Part shown: piece by piece, positions 12,301 through 26,200 of the stretch
Layout: each line of letters opens with the position of its first letter
How positions within the stretch are numbered: position 1 is the stretch's first letter
Assembly (NCBI RefSeq): GCF_964340395.1
Contig: NC_135566.1
Span: forward strand, 6,304,501 to 6,368,500
Direction: 5' to 3'
DNA from: Glandiceps talaboti
Lineage: Eukaryota; Hemichordata; Enteropneusta; Spengelidae
Length of the DNA stretch: 64,000 nt
Position numbers and translations under genes: made by a program
The notes under the pieces: model-generated
The model's database searches: none
Seen by the model: only the letters and a program-made list of their open reading frames with translations
Told to the model about the DNA's origin: nothing

Positions 12301-12830
12301 GGAAAGTTAAAAAACTGAAGTCAAACTCAAGGGTATCTATGCTTCAAACATAATGTTGAACTATGCAGTAAAGTTCCTTGAATTAAATCATTCTTTCAAG
12401 ATTTCATATCATATCATTTCATAAAATATGAAAATGAAACTCATTTTGGCTTGAAACCATACATCTAAAAAAAAGCAGGTATAAAAGGTGGAAAATTTCA
12501 ACATCTTTACAATTTTCCATTCTCACTAGAACATATTTTTTATGTCAAAGCAGCTGGCAACGTGTTGTTCCATTGCTGCAAGTGCAAAGAAACCTGCTGT
12601 TTAAAGATGATGCAAGTTTTCAGCACATCTAAACTGCACATTAGTATACTGTTTATTACCTATAGAAATATGTACCATACAAGAAGTTGATGTATAGTGA
12701 TGAATGTAACCCAGATAGTTCAGGCATTGCCATGGTAACGGCTCAACTGTGGCATGCAACTTACACTATGTGAAATGCATTGATGATTATTTGATATCCT
12801 AGAGAAAGAGAAGTTGTCAAATTATTAAAG

Positions 12831-13265
12831 ATGCAAATGTAAGCCGATATTTGCAAAATATGCGATTACATGTGACTACATACTGGTGTATGCATGTGTA
12901 TGCTATAGACGCAGCACAAAAATGCAAATTTATGTTAATACAATGTACATGACATTGTTGAGGTATGCATGTGTATGCTACATACACTGTGCAAAATATG
13001 CAAATGTATGTTAATGCAGTAGGGTACACGTATGTGCTGTATGCTTTGCACAATATGCAAATGTATTGTAGAAGTATGCATATGCTGTAGGTATACATGT
13101 GAATGCTATATACACTGCAAAATATGCAAATGTGTCTTTATATGTAGATGTATGCATGTGTATGCTTTATATACGCTGTGCAAAATATGCAAATGTATGT
13201 TAATATATGTAGACGCATGCTTGCCTATTCCATACACGCTTACAAAATATGCTAATATATACTAA
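12831..13265. repeat. About 57-90-bp degenerate tandem repeat carrying ATGCAAAT octamers
   Basis: Six to seven imperfect units, each with atatgcaaatgt plus tatgcatgtgtatgct. Exact ATGCAAAT sits at 12831, 12922, 12998, 13055, 13124 and 13187; the last unit has a diverged tatgctaat. Confidence 0.8.
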
Positions 13266-13570
13266 TACATGTAAATATATGTTATATATGCTACGCGTTA
13301 AACATAAGCGGCAACTAAAAACGTTTTTCAACGTCGTTCAAATATCTTGATAATGCAACAACAGTGTATTGTTTGCTGTGATGACCAGTGTAAATCTGAT
13401 AAGTTTTATTCGTTAACAGACAGCATCCCTTCAGTTTATGTTCTAACTAGTGTCATATATTTCATGGGAGTTATTAATATATTCAACAGTTCAAAAACCG
13501 ATCGTTACAAAACAACGATTACATGAAACCATGGTAACGGTAGATATCTGTAGCACAGTTGCCATTATTA

Positions 13571-13698
13571 ATTTACACCTGGTTATTCAAATCTCATTTA
13601 TCCTTTTCAACAATTTCATCTTCATTTTCAATTCAATAGTGCAATTATCATGTCATGTGGTAATTTGATTGGTCAAGTCTTGAAAACCAGGTGTAAAT
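13571..13698. mobile_element. Small foldback element (about 128 bp)
   Basis: atttacacctggttattcaa at the left end is the near-perfect inverse of ttgaaaaccaggtgtaaat at the right end. The loop is AT-rich and non-coding. Confidence 0.6.
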
Positions 13699-14070
13699 AC
13701 TAACAAGATAATTTTGAACTATGACCTTATGACACTGTGGATCTTGCATGAATCATCCTTTAACTCTATAAGGTTGCCATGTTAAACATGCAGCCCTCAA
13801 ACTCCTGCTTTGAGTGCTGACCAAACCAACCCCTAAACTACTGCTTGAGTGCCCACCAAGCCATTCCCAACCACCAGGCCTTCAACACTCAGACTAGAGC
13901 ATTTACCATCAGTGTAGTGCCAATAAAAGGCAACTATAATCACACATTTTACATGGTGAAGAACACACGCTGTGTGATACCATAGAAAATGTTTTTAAAA
14001 ATCAAACAGATCAGTACATTAACATCATTTGTGGGATAGAGGCAAACATCTAGTTGTGATTGTAGCACAC

Positions 14071-14145
14071 ACATAAATAAATACATGAATCGATAAATAA
14101 ATACATAAATAAATAAACAAATAAATGAACAAATAAGTAACTAGA
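14071..14145. repeat. (AAAT)n-rich low-complexity tract
   Basis: Interrupted aaataaata units with acaa and gaac variants. Confidence 0.85.
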
Positions 14146-15542
14146 TACACAAATTATAAACTACAGACGAAAATAATCACGTAAACAAAACTTTCACCAA
14201 AAAGCGTTGGAATTATCACACAGGATACAAAGCGAAAAAGGCTCAAAGTTTGGGTCAACCCTCTCTTTCATTAAGCCATCCCTAAAATTATTGTCTCAAA
14301 CCCCCTCCCCATCTTTCCCCAGTCAAAACAAGGACCAGCTTATATCAGACATTGCACCTTAAAACAAGGACCCACTTATACCAGACATTGTACTATAAAT
14401 ACATATCGTGAATATTTTCTTTCAATCAACATTCATCGAATGTGAGAGTATATACAGTATATACAGTCAGTCTGTTCAACCAATTTGAAAAGTTTAGGGC
14501 AATGTCTTTGAAGTAAAAAATCCAGTCAAAATAATCTTAAGAAGTCCTCATTTTACATATAAAACTAATCTTACAATAAAAGCAATAGAATTCTTATTAA
14601 CTGTGTTTTATATCTATGACCCACTTTGAGCCTCGGTAAGTTTAAATCTTAATGTTATCCGCTTTAGCTTTCTGACAAACTTTGAGCCTTGATATACCCT
14701 TTAAATCCAACAAGCTTTAACTCACTATATGCTGTGAAGCTTTGTACTTACCAGACAGTCTTTCTATATACCCTTATCTATCTACTAGTATACACACACA
14801 GAGTTGAAAGCAGCATGCATTATCTAGATATATTGACTTTACCAATAGCCAATCACTAGGCAGAACTACAACTGCACATCCATGATGCCAGTCACTAATA
14901 CATTTATTGACTTGGACTTGAAAAGGGTGGAAATATCAGATATTTATTGGTCAATACTTGCAATTTTAATTAACCCATAAGAAAATATGCAAATAAATTT
15001 GAATATCAGTATTTTATTAAGGCAGCAAGTAAGTAAAATCTACTTCCGCTGCTATTTTACAAGGGTTCCCCATCAAAGGGTATGGAAATCTGTACAAGCT
15101 TTACTAGATAACCAGCCCTTCTCTGTTACAGGGGTTCCCAAACTTTAGGCATAACACTGAATATGCTTGATGAACAGAGTGAACAGGAGCCCTATAAAAT
15201 GGCTTCCCATTTTACATAGCTAAAGCCAATGCAACCAACTACATCCTTTAGTTTCTGTATTGACTTCAGCCTGATAGCTTCCACCATATCTATTCTAATG
15301 TTCAAGTCAAAGTCATAAACTTTATCTAGCAGGTCACACACTATATAGCTTTTACTCACACATTTCATGCAAATAAGAAAAGCCGATTTACATAAAGGAA
15401 GCTGGTTAGTTTGTAAGATTAGATCCCATTGCTGACAAACTTTTACCACCTTCTGTGAAATGTGCGTACAAATCTACTTAGTGCCGAGTGAAATTATAAA
15501 CTAGAGGGGGTTGCAGGAGAGGGTTACAGACTAACAAAAAAT

Positions 15543-15568
15543 ATAACTTTTTTTTTTTTTTTTTTTTA
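15543..15568. repeat. Poly-T tract
   Basis: A run of about 20 T in intergenic DNA. Confidence 0.9.
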
Positions 15569-16338
15569 AATTGGAAGGTGAACCTTAAAACTACCGGGTG
15601 GGATGGCCATACATACCAACCGCAGTGTGATAAGCCTGTAGTAGCGTCGTGCACATTAATACAGGGAAAGGAAGATATTACACGAAAAAACAAAAAAACA
15701 AAAAAGAACATGAAATTAGTATTTTGAAAATCGGTGACTGGACTGAGGAGACAAACTTTGTTAGCATTGGACATTTAACTGAATAAAACAAACAATTATA
15801 CAAAATTAAACATTAATGTAAATAAATTAACAAGTGTGGGGACAGAAATATTGTGTATTTTTAGAAATGCTGGGTGATTAGAAAGTGGTGATGTGTATGA
15901 TGTTCTGTTTTTGGATGTTTTGTATGTATGGATGTGAATACAGATTGTGCAGATCTAGTGAAAATGTCTTGTTTGTCAAACTTTGTTGTTATTTGTGCTT
16001 CTTGTTGGTCATTTGCAAAAAAATGGTGTTTATGTCAGTCTGAGTTCTGAGATGTTGTCAGCACTTGTATGTCCTTTATTCTAAGAGAAGCAATGTCACT
16101 TTGTGTAAAAATTCTTGTATGTCCTTTATTTTTGCTATTAGAGATAGGTTCAGTTTGTGTCAAAATTGAAAATCGAAAAAACTTAATATTGAGGACGTCC
16201 AATCATGAGCGCTTTCACATGTAATGTGTTTGAGTCTATGAAATAAAAACTTGACCTTGAGGTCACACTGTCTGTCATCCAGTCTTAGCAGCAAGAAAGC
16301 TGAGAGTATGTTTGTCAGAGTTACTTGTTGTAATTTTG

Positions 16339-16590
16339 GTGACAGAGATGCAGCGAGACACAACAGCATACTGTAACAGACAGTGACACGCACATTGCAG
16401 CAGACACAAATATAAACAAACAATGCAACAGCAACATAGCAAGTACAAGTGAAACAATCTTCATGTAAGTTAGGTGGCAGAGATGCAGTGGCAGAGATGC
16501 AGCGACATAGAACATTAATGTAAATAGACAATGAACAGTGACAGCAGCCACATTGCAGTAGACACAAAAATAGACAAACACTGCAAACTT
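16339..16590. repeat. Imperfect tandem duplication
   Basis: Two copies of roughly 120 bp share gacagagatgcagcga, acagtgacag/cacg, cacattgcag and agacacaaa-atagacaaaca. The long Cys-rich minus-strand open frames here come from this repeat. Confidence 0.65.
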
Positions 16591-18810
16591 CTGGGTCAGT
16601 ATTTTGAAGTCACACATACGTAAACAATGTGACGCCACATCCCTGAAGAAGACCTGAGAACAGATTGAAAGCTAAGATTTATCCAAGTATTTAGGTGCAG
16701 TACAAAGTTTTAATTTATTTGTAACTGCAAACTTAAGTTGACTACAAACACAACGGCTACAAACCAAGCACAAGTGAAAACAAAGGATAGAAACTTCCAT
16801 GGACAGACTCCAAGGTGAAATAGTTACAGTACTACTGTACAGTGGTGGAACAGGACTCAAACAGATACAAGGTACATATACATGGCTAACTGAGGGAGTA
16901 GTACCAACCAAACAACAAAACAGCTTTGGCAAAACAGAGAACAGAGTCAACATTTGACAAAACACAGAAATGTTACACATCATGGTGACGATATAGTATA
17001 GTAGACAACAAAATAGGAACTGGCAAAACAGGAACTTGAAGTTATAAACAGTGTCAACATTTTGACAGACTACAGAAAAGACAAACAGCACGGTGACAAC
17101 ATCGTTGACAATAACTTGGTGTTTTGTTAACTTAGTACAAATATTTTTACCCTTCCAGAAGCAAACTGTTGTGCACTTTTTATTTCTTTTTTACTTGAAC
17201 TAGTTAACATGACTATAGACGGTGAGTAATATTAGTTAAGATTCCTTTTGTCTGTACATTATGATAAAGAGTTTTAGGAACTACACTGTATCAGCACAAA
17301 CAATACACGCACAAGATTTGTTACTTGAGGTAAGTTTCACACCATGCCCAGTAAAAATGACTGGTTGGTCATGTGTATTACTTTGTACAGGCTACATACC
17401 AATACCCTTGGTGTTTAGACGGACACAGCACAGCGGATAGGCATGCATTTCAACCAGACTCTCATGCAAGGATGCTCTGATTAAAGGCATTCAGTAACAT
17501 ATTATGGGATGTCATGCAGGATCATAAAAGTAAGTATATCATGCATATTCATACAATGTCTACAATTTTATATAATTTCCCAACTTTAGTCAAGTTTTAA
17601 TTTCATTTCTTGTTAGTTTTTGAGAACATATGAATACTCCACACTAAAAGGATTTTGCACCCATTTGTTCTGATTATGTAAGACATTAGTTATACACCGT
17701 AGGACGTCTTTGAAAAGTGTTGAAATAAGGGCATTACAAAGTCTGAACATTCTTGTAGTAACATCCCTATTCAATGTAATAAGACATAAAGATGACACAC
17801 GCAAGCATGCAGCGAGAAAAACCAAGCTCTGATTTCAGACTTGTTGCATAGCAACTGTCAAGGAGTCAAAGGTCATGAAACACTTGACAATGTAAATGTT
17901 GGCATCTGTCATAGCTGTTCTGTTGGTTGTGAAAATTACAAATTATATTTTGTGTGCATTGTGTCTGTACTGAAAAAAATATGCAAATTCTTGGTGCTTC
18001 CTGTAGTTTGTGCTTTGTGCTTGTAGAGTTATTTGCATAGGTGAAAGGTCAGTGTGCCATATTAGGTGTACTGATACCTGGTTGGATAAAAGTGAAATTC
18101 ATTGTTATAATCATGCAAATACTTGGCCAGATATACCTCAAATGCTAAAAATCTATATTCCAGTAGATTTGCATCAGACTCTATAATACAAATGGCTTTT
18201 GACTGTAAATGTACAGTAATCTCAGTTATGAGTAAAAACACAGAACATTTTTCAGAAGGAAGTATTTTCACACATTTCACTCAGGTCTGTTACTGTGTCC
18301 TTTTTCATTAGCACAGTTCAGGATTATAGAATCACTGTGACATAAGACAACAATAACTTTGATTCCTCATTTTACAACCTGAAAACAAACTCTTGGAGAT
18401 GAGCATTTTTCAAATGAACGACTTTGTCAACTATCATGACTTTTCATACATTCCATGTGGATTTTAGGTAAACAGTTTGACTTTGAATTCGTTGGGAGTG
18501 GATATGCATGTACATAAGGTATATCTGACCAGTACTGGTGAATAACTAACTAATTATTAAAATACCATACAACAGGCTAAAATAAACAAACTACTCTTCA
18601 AGAAAGTGAACTGAAATTAAAAAAGTTGGGTGAATTGAAAAATAAAAAAAATTACTCTAAAGTACATAATAATCATAGAAAGTGCAATGAACACAAAAAA
18701 ATAATATAAATATTATTATGATATACATTTAATAATTTTTCTTAAAACAATATTGCACTTAATAAAGTAAGTTGTGTAATTATTTTTTGTCATAATTACA
18801 AATTTTTTCT

Positions 18811-18867
18811 TTTATTACATAACAAATTAACATAAATATATTAATTTCGCAGCAGTTATAATTTATT
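18811..18867 (-). terminator. Candidate poly(A) signals of the LRRC74-like gene
   Basis: On the minus strand AATAAA occurs at 18867-18862 and again at 18816-18811, about 30 and 80 nt beyond the stop codon. Either could direct cleavage; no GU-rich element was established. Confidence 0.4.
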
Positions 18868-18897
18868 GCTAATATTAGAGTTTTTGTTGGCGAGTAC

Positions 18898-18985
18898 TCA
18901 TCGTGCATTAGTTATTATACTCAAGTCACACTTCTTGGGTTTGTTTACGACCATACCAGTTCGTCTCCGTTCATTTGGCCACTGT
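18898..18985 (-). CDS. LRRC74A: LRRC74-like exon 12 (short basic tail, stop)
   Basis: With acceptor ctttag at 18986 the tail reads RQWPNERRRTGMVVNKPKK onward, ending NAR before TGA at 18900-18898. A second acceptor, acag four bases further on, gives a different 12-residue tail (SGQMNGDELVWS) ending at 18947-18945. The choice is unresolved. Confidence 0.5.
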
Positions 18986-21900
18986 CTAAAGAAAACTTGT
19001 TAGGCCATACAAATACAAGTCAACACACAGTACATTTTTATCAGCAGTAAACATTACATTTGATGATAGATAATTGTGTGTGTATGTCTATATGAGATAG
19101 TGTGTCCATACCTGTAGTTAATGTCCCCATCCCCATCCCTGTCCAATTCTGCTATCAGCATCTCTACTTCATCGGGGGTCATGTCAATACCAGTTTCCTG
19201 TAATGAAAGTATACAACCAACCAATCAACAAACAAACAAACAAACAGAAAAGTATTGTTTTACAAATTTTTTGATAAAAAATTTAAAGTTGCATGTGCTT
19301 GGACTGAAAAATGGTTTCCATAAGAGGATAAACAGTAAATACACACATAAAACTAATCTAGCAATGTGGTTTATAGACTTTACGATATGTCATGTTGATC
19401 TGCCCTCACCAGCCTGTGAAAGAGGGTGGCGGATGTGTGAGGGTGCCCTGTCATGGTGTACCTTACAAACTATGTGGTTTACTTAGGATACATGCCCTGA
19501 ATTACATTAAAATAATCTTATGGCATTGTTTCCACCCGACAAAGTTTTTGTTGATCTCAGGGCTGACAAAATGACCCGCCATTTTATAAAACAACTGTAT
19601 TTCAAAGGCTAATATCTCATGAAGTTTTAAAACAAAATATATTTATAGAAAGATGTGTCGAGAGGAAATGAACAGGACACCTTGAATTTGACTTGAGATG
19701 GTGATGATAGTATTATTCAAATTTATTCATGCAAAATTCCTTGTACCATTTCAGTTAGGGCCAGCAATGCGAACAGAGTGTAAAAAAACAGTTTCTATCT
19801 ATAAATACGATATTGTAGCAGCGGATAATGTAAGATTTCTGTCAGTGACTGCTAACTACATTAGGCACGTTCAGTAAGTAGTAAAATAAAAATAACTTTT
19901 TTTTTCAAAGAATCAAAAAAGATGAAAATTTACAAAAGTTCCATATCATGTCCCTTTAAAATAAGGAAATTAATTTAACCCTTTCATGACTAGAGACGAG
20001 TTTTTAAATAATATGGGGACCCAATTTATATGAATATTTTCATAATTACAAAAATATTACTTTATTAGGAAGTAACATTTCTTTAATTCCAGTCTAAAAT
20101 GAAGTTGATATATGCCAAAAACTTACATAAAACAAGAATTTTGTCCAAACAATTTTGGCGGGAATGTTTTCAGTATTGAAGGGGTTTAACTTCAAAGTGC
20201 GTGCCGTCTCAGGGCGAATTTTAGTGTGAGTTAGTCGGGAAGGCGCGCTCGGCACCAGGTGTCATTTTTACTGCCAGCATAGTTATATTTGCAAGCGGAT
20301 TTGTTTGGTGAAAATTGGCACAAATATAGAATTATTTATTCCCTGTCGAGTGATATAATTTGTTTTCAAATACATGAACTACAAATCAAGATACAAGCTC
20401 TCAAAGTTTTGAGAAATCTGTAGTGTGCAGCGCGTCGTGTCGATGTTGCAACATTTCACACAGCGTCTGGCCTCCCTAGTAAGCACTCACCTCTAAACCT
20501 TCCCTGAATTCATCATAAGAGACACTCATACTACCATCCTTGTCAAATTTATTAAAAAAATCAACCAATCTCAGATTATTTTTCTGGATATATTTCTGTA
20601 GTTTCTGCATGGGGTTCACTTTGGGTTTCTTCTTCTTTTCTTCAGCAGAGCCGCCATGTTTACATTTCAAATCTGGACGTAGTTCTTTCACTTCCTTGAA
20701 GAGATCTTCAAAATCTTTGTTGACTTGAATATCCTAAAGTGAAGAAGGCAGAAAGATGTCAGAATATGTATGCACATTATGTTATCTTTTCACCCTCATC
20801 AAAGAACTTTGGTAGGGGTTATGTTTTCATCCTGTTTGTTTGTTTGTTTGTTTGTTTGTTTGTCTGTCGGTCTGTCGGTTGGTCTGTCTGTTTGTTAGCA
20901 GGATATCTGAAATAGCTATGCATGGATTTAGACGAAGCCATTGTGAAAAGACTGCCTACAGAACACAGAAAAATCAATAACATTTTTTAACGGAGCTCTG
21001 ATTCAGCCTAAGTATATGTATTTTAGTGAACTTTTGGTGAAACAATGACATTTCTGTTAGGGTAGCACAATACACAATTGGTGAAAATGACATTTCTAGG
21101 ACTCTAAGCATCAGAAATGCAGCCAAAATAAAATCTATAAGCCTTGCCTTTCTTCTCAAAATGTAACATACACATGGAGAACTCTAAAGTTGAAATATTA
21201 CTTAGCTTGTCTGTAAGAAATCTGCAAGTTCTATCAACTAATATCAAATTACGGTACTTACAGAGAAATCCAGGTTTTCTATTGTTGTATTGGCATTTTC
21301 TTTGATAGCTTTGATTACGGCATAACATCCAGCAGTTTGCATAGGATTTTTACCCAACTGAAATATCAATGCATGCAATCATACTTAGTAAAAGTGATGT
21401 TACTACATATAATAAGTGTGTTTTCTACTTTTGTTTTACAACATCAAACATGATACATATAAACAAAGCCTTTAGTTTACTACATGCATTCGTTTTGAAT
21501 TCTTACAAAACATTTTTGCACAACCTTCATTCATGATTAAACCTGCTTTAGATGTAACTGGAGTATTATTTTTTTTTGACCACACAACCGGCAAAACATT
21601 CACTGAAAATTGTTAAAATACCAATAATTAGACATTGTATATGTTAATAAGAGGTCTATTTTATCTATTAGTATAGTAACAGGTTGACATCATAATCGTC
21701 TTGGGGGTGCTGATTTTAGCACATTTCTAACAGTTCTTCAGCGAACACTGTAAATTGAAAAAGAAAAGAACTGTTCACGTTCAACCAACCTTTAGTACTT
21801 TTAAAGTTTCATTCACGTATAATCCCTTGGCCAGGAGAACAGCGCCCTCTGGTGATATACGGTTATTCCTGGAATTATGACAACAAATCATTTCTTTTAC

Positions 21901-23166
21901 TGAGTCGAATGGATTGCATAGCCATAACAGTCACTATAGTACACCTTATTTCATTTACCCACTTGGTAGCTACTTTTGAAGAAAGTGTCACAAGAGGGCG
22001 CCCTACATTAGGCAAAATGAGGATCAGATCTTTGGTCACAGATACCAACAGCATGGCAATACAAGAAACAGTCAATAAACTACAACAAAATATAATTTCT
22101 TTATCTTGTTACAAGATTACATCTTCCAAACAACTAAGTAGAATTTTTCAGAAAGGCCTAGCATGTTATCAACATTGGCCTTAAAATACCTTGACATGGT
22201 GATCTGTCAAAGAAGGTGTACAGTATTCAACTACTGTGGCTCTCACGTCTTCACTTCTGAATAGCACTCCTAGTGTCAAACCTATATGACCTTTTGTTTT
22301 TCATATCAGGAAATTGGTGTAGTGACCTCTGAGAGTGCATTAGATTGACCCCGAATTTTAACATAAATTGTATCCAATGATACTGATTATTCAAACTAGA
22401 GGACAGTCTAAATACCAAACAAAACATACAGCAGAAGTACCCTGCCAGTCTATATCAGCTTCACTATTACTACTGCAAACACAAACACACAATAAAACAT
22501 CATCTCACGTGAGGTCTATTTCTTCTAAAGAATTGTTGACTTTCAATGCTTCACCAATTGCTGCAGCACCTTCATTGCCAAGTCCATTCCATGACAGATC
22601 TACTTTTCTCAAACCAATGTTGCTCTACAGTGTCAAAGTGGTTGGGGTGAAAACATACATGGTTAACACTTGTTGCCAATTTTGAACAGCGCCCCCAACA
22701 GTATTTTACTTTGAAACTTTTCTTTTTATCAACCTTATATCTTCTGCACTCAGTGATTGTAAAAACAGGTCATTAATTCTGTGATAATTTGGAAAATATT
22801 GATTCAAAATCAATATATAGAGTATGAATTATTATGACTTCTTTGTATCTTTAGTAGAAGTATGGGTAATAGTTTGGGTAAATATAAAATCCTGGAGTTT
22901 ACAGTAGGTACTGTTTGAACGAAAACATCTGTGGTATAAAAAAAGTGAACGAGTGTGTGTGTGTAGGAGGTATATGTGTACACACATGAGCATGTGTATG
23001 TGTGTGGGTGTTTCCATGTACATATGTCTGAGTGTATGCACATGTGACTTCTTGCATTTGTGTACATGCATATGTGCAAGTGTGTGTGTATGTGTATGTG
23101 TACGTGTATGTGTATGAGTATGTGTATGAGTATGTGCATACATGTGAGCATACGTGTATTTCAGTG

Positions 23167-23218
<52 letters not shown>

Positions 23219-26200
23219 ATGTTTGGATGTATATATACCGATGTATGTAGGAGTGTCTGTGAGCATGTCTGTGTGCATAGATGTGAGAGTATGTACGTCT
23301 CTGTGTGTATGTAAATGTGGGGTATTGTACAAACAGACTTGATGACCCGTAGGTTGACTATTGCTACACACAGTCCAGTCATTGGGTGTCATTAGTAAAA
23401 AGTAGAGGAGTGAAATGCTGAACTTGCTGTGGACATTTTTCACTGATCTTTCAAAATATAGAGTCATTCTCAAAGAATTTAGATTTTTTTACAAGATTGA
23501 TGTCTGCAATGATGGAAGAAGACATGCCTTGTATATGAAGCAAATAAAGCAGTCGATATTACAAGCCATTTGCATTTATTTTTACACGATGCCAAAAAAT
23601 ATGCAGCTGATGCTATAAAAATCAATGTATTCAAAAAGAAAATAGAATTACAAAAAGGAAGAAATATCATAAAAATTGATTTATAATGGAGTTATGCAGA
23701 ACATTTGCAATGATTTTAAATTTTTTTTTTCTTTTCAAATTTATGATTTGCCATGCCCGCCAGGCAAAATCACATGATCACAGCATTTTCATGCATGCAT
23801 TATAATTAGCATTTACTGAGTCCCTAAGTGGGACAAATGAAAACAAAAGAGAGAAATGCAAGGAAGTAAAAATTCTCCACAGCATTAAGACCAGCAACTT
23901 ACTCCAATGCCCTTAGCTAATGCCACGGCTCCTTTCCTTCTGATGTGGTTCCAGCTGAGGTCAAGGTGACGAATTATTATGTTTTCTGAGATGGCTTCTC
24001 CGAGAATCTGTCCGGCTGGTTCACTGAATTCATTCCTACTCAAGTTCAAGTATTCTATTTTGCTGTTGTTCTGTAATGATAATGATAAATAATAATGTTA
24101 TACACTTTTTGCCTGTGAGGGCGCTAGTAGATGTCTAGTACCCCAAGGGCTGATATGCAGAAACTATTTCACAAAGCTGAAACCTGAGGTAAGTAGGTTT
24201 GAAAAATCTTGAAAAAAATTTGAAAATCGGCAACTTGGAAACTATGTTGTCCAAAATATGGGGTCAAACTTCATACATCTGTTTGAAGAGGGAGGGGGGC
24301 AAATTTCTGCAAAGTAATTAAAAACATCAAGAGTCAAAAGTCTACAAGTCAGGGTTATGCTTATTTTATTCTGTCTGTGAAGTCAGTTGAGGAGAAATCT
24401 GAATGAGTTTTATCTTACCAGTATTACTTCTTTAAAACCTTCTGCACTCTTATCACCAAAGCCATTACCAGCCAGTGTAATGTGAGTTAAGTTTACATTC
24501 TGTAGTAACATCTCTGACATAGCTTTAGCTCCATCATCACCAAGTCTATTGTCAGACAAGTCCTATCAAATAGACAAAATACAATATAGATTATTTGCAT
24601 AGTGTAAGGGGTAATGTGAAATGGGAATGTACCCTGAGGGTGGGGAGGTACTTCTATTAAAAAGTTATATAGGTATGTGCAATGGGGATGTACCCTAGGG
24701 TAGGAGAGAAGGTACTGCCATTAACAATCTACGTAGGTACTGCAATGAGGGTGTACCCTGGGTACTCCAAAAACCTATATAGGTTGTGCTGCACAATGGG
24801 GTCTACTTTTACGGCATTCAAGTCTGAAATTGGATAGGCTTTTTGCACTTTTTTTTTGTCTGAAAAAGGGTTTTCTGGGAATATGTACAAGAACATCTTT
24901 ACTTAAAAACTTCAACTTCCAGAACAATTTCAGACATTCTTAAGTTTTACTTAGGGGTACATTATTTGATTTCTGGGGGTTAAACTGGAGGATTTTCGAA
25001 AAAAAAAGAATCGTCACAAGCCAAAAGTGGAGAGAAAAACAAATTTGCAGACCAACTAAGGTCTATGTTTACCCATGGACAAAACAAACATTCTTTGTTT
25101 CCTGCCACTTTTTTAAAGTAAAATTCCTGAGACACCACACATTATCTTGTAAAAGAAACAAACCAACAAGTACTTAATTCAATGTAAATTGCTAACATAA
25201 CTTACCAACTCAGCAACGTAACAATTTTCTTTGAGCATCTCAGCAATGGCGATTCCACCCTCTGCATCTAACCAATTATCTGATAAATTTAATTTCAATA
25301 TTGTTGTATTTGCCTGTGAATATATAAAGAGTGACACTGGAATTTAACAAATGTTGGTAAACTGGAGTTCTGTACATTTACTTTTTGTATTAGACAATCT
25401 TTAGACAAGTGCACTTAAGGTGTTGTTTGATTCTCGGCTTTGTGTAATTTTGTTACCATTTTGTTACAAATGGATGTTGGCTTTAATCAACGATAACTAT
25501 CCAACTGTTATCGCATAACACACGGCAGTATGGTTAGACATAATAAACTCAATAGGCCATTTTCTATCACCACTAATCATTGAATCAACTGTGGTTCCTT
25601 TGTTTAAATATATATAAACTTTATCATTATGTACAGAGCTAGTCTAGTAACTAGATGTGTTGGCTTGTTTCCTATGATCTCTCTCTCCACCATCTAGTCA
25701 AATGGCTTTCTTTAATATGACATTCCATTCTTACCACCTACAGCGGTAACTTCATAATGACATTATTGCATTCTCTCACATGACTTACTTCTACTTTTGT
25801 GGTCAAGTTACTTTGCTATCAAGAAAATCAATTCTAAGAATTCAATTTAGCCCTGCGTGGCACACAAAAAGACAATAACAGTTAATGACCACTGTTGTGA
25901 TAACACATACTAATGAGTACTTTGTCATACAATCAATTTACTAGTACAGGGAATATCACATGTGACAACCAAAGACATCTACATTGTACACTGTGCATCT
26001 ACTGAAGTTGTTTATCGCAAAGTACCACATTATGTTCTATAGGAATAAGACTACATAGCCCGATGATATTAATTTCAGGACACGTCTTTTTACAGAGAGG
26101 TTGACCCCCCACCCCAACACACACACCAGCAGTATAGAAACTATACATGTGGGCCTTGTTTTCTATCGGATGTCTCTCATTCATTCATTCAATCTCTAGC

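Larger units (their letters stand above)
1661..18897. other. Convergent intergenic region between ATP7 and the LRRC74-like gene
   Basis: No exon with recognisable protein similarity was found on either strand. The first few hundred bases presumably hold the ATP7 3' UTR; ATTAAA at 2152-2157 is a possible poly(A) signal but is unproven. The remainder holds the tandem repeats, foldback elements and low-complexity tracts listed separately. Short open frames here (for example 1769-2035, 9542-9865 and 16160-17091) have no recognisable domain. Confidence 0.6.

Noticed and set aside
16160-17091. Cys-rich minus-strand frames suggesting a secreted protein
   Set aside because: They overlap an imperfect tandem duplication, have no signal peptide or regular cysteine spacing, and lack consistent splice sites.
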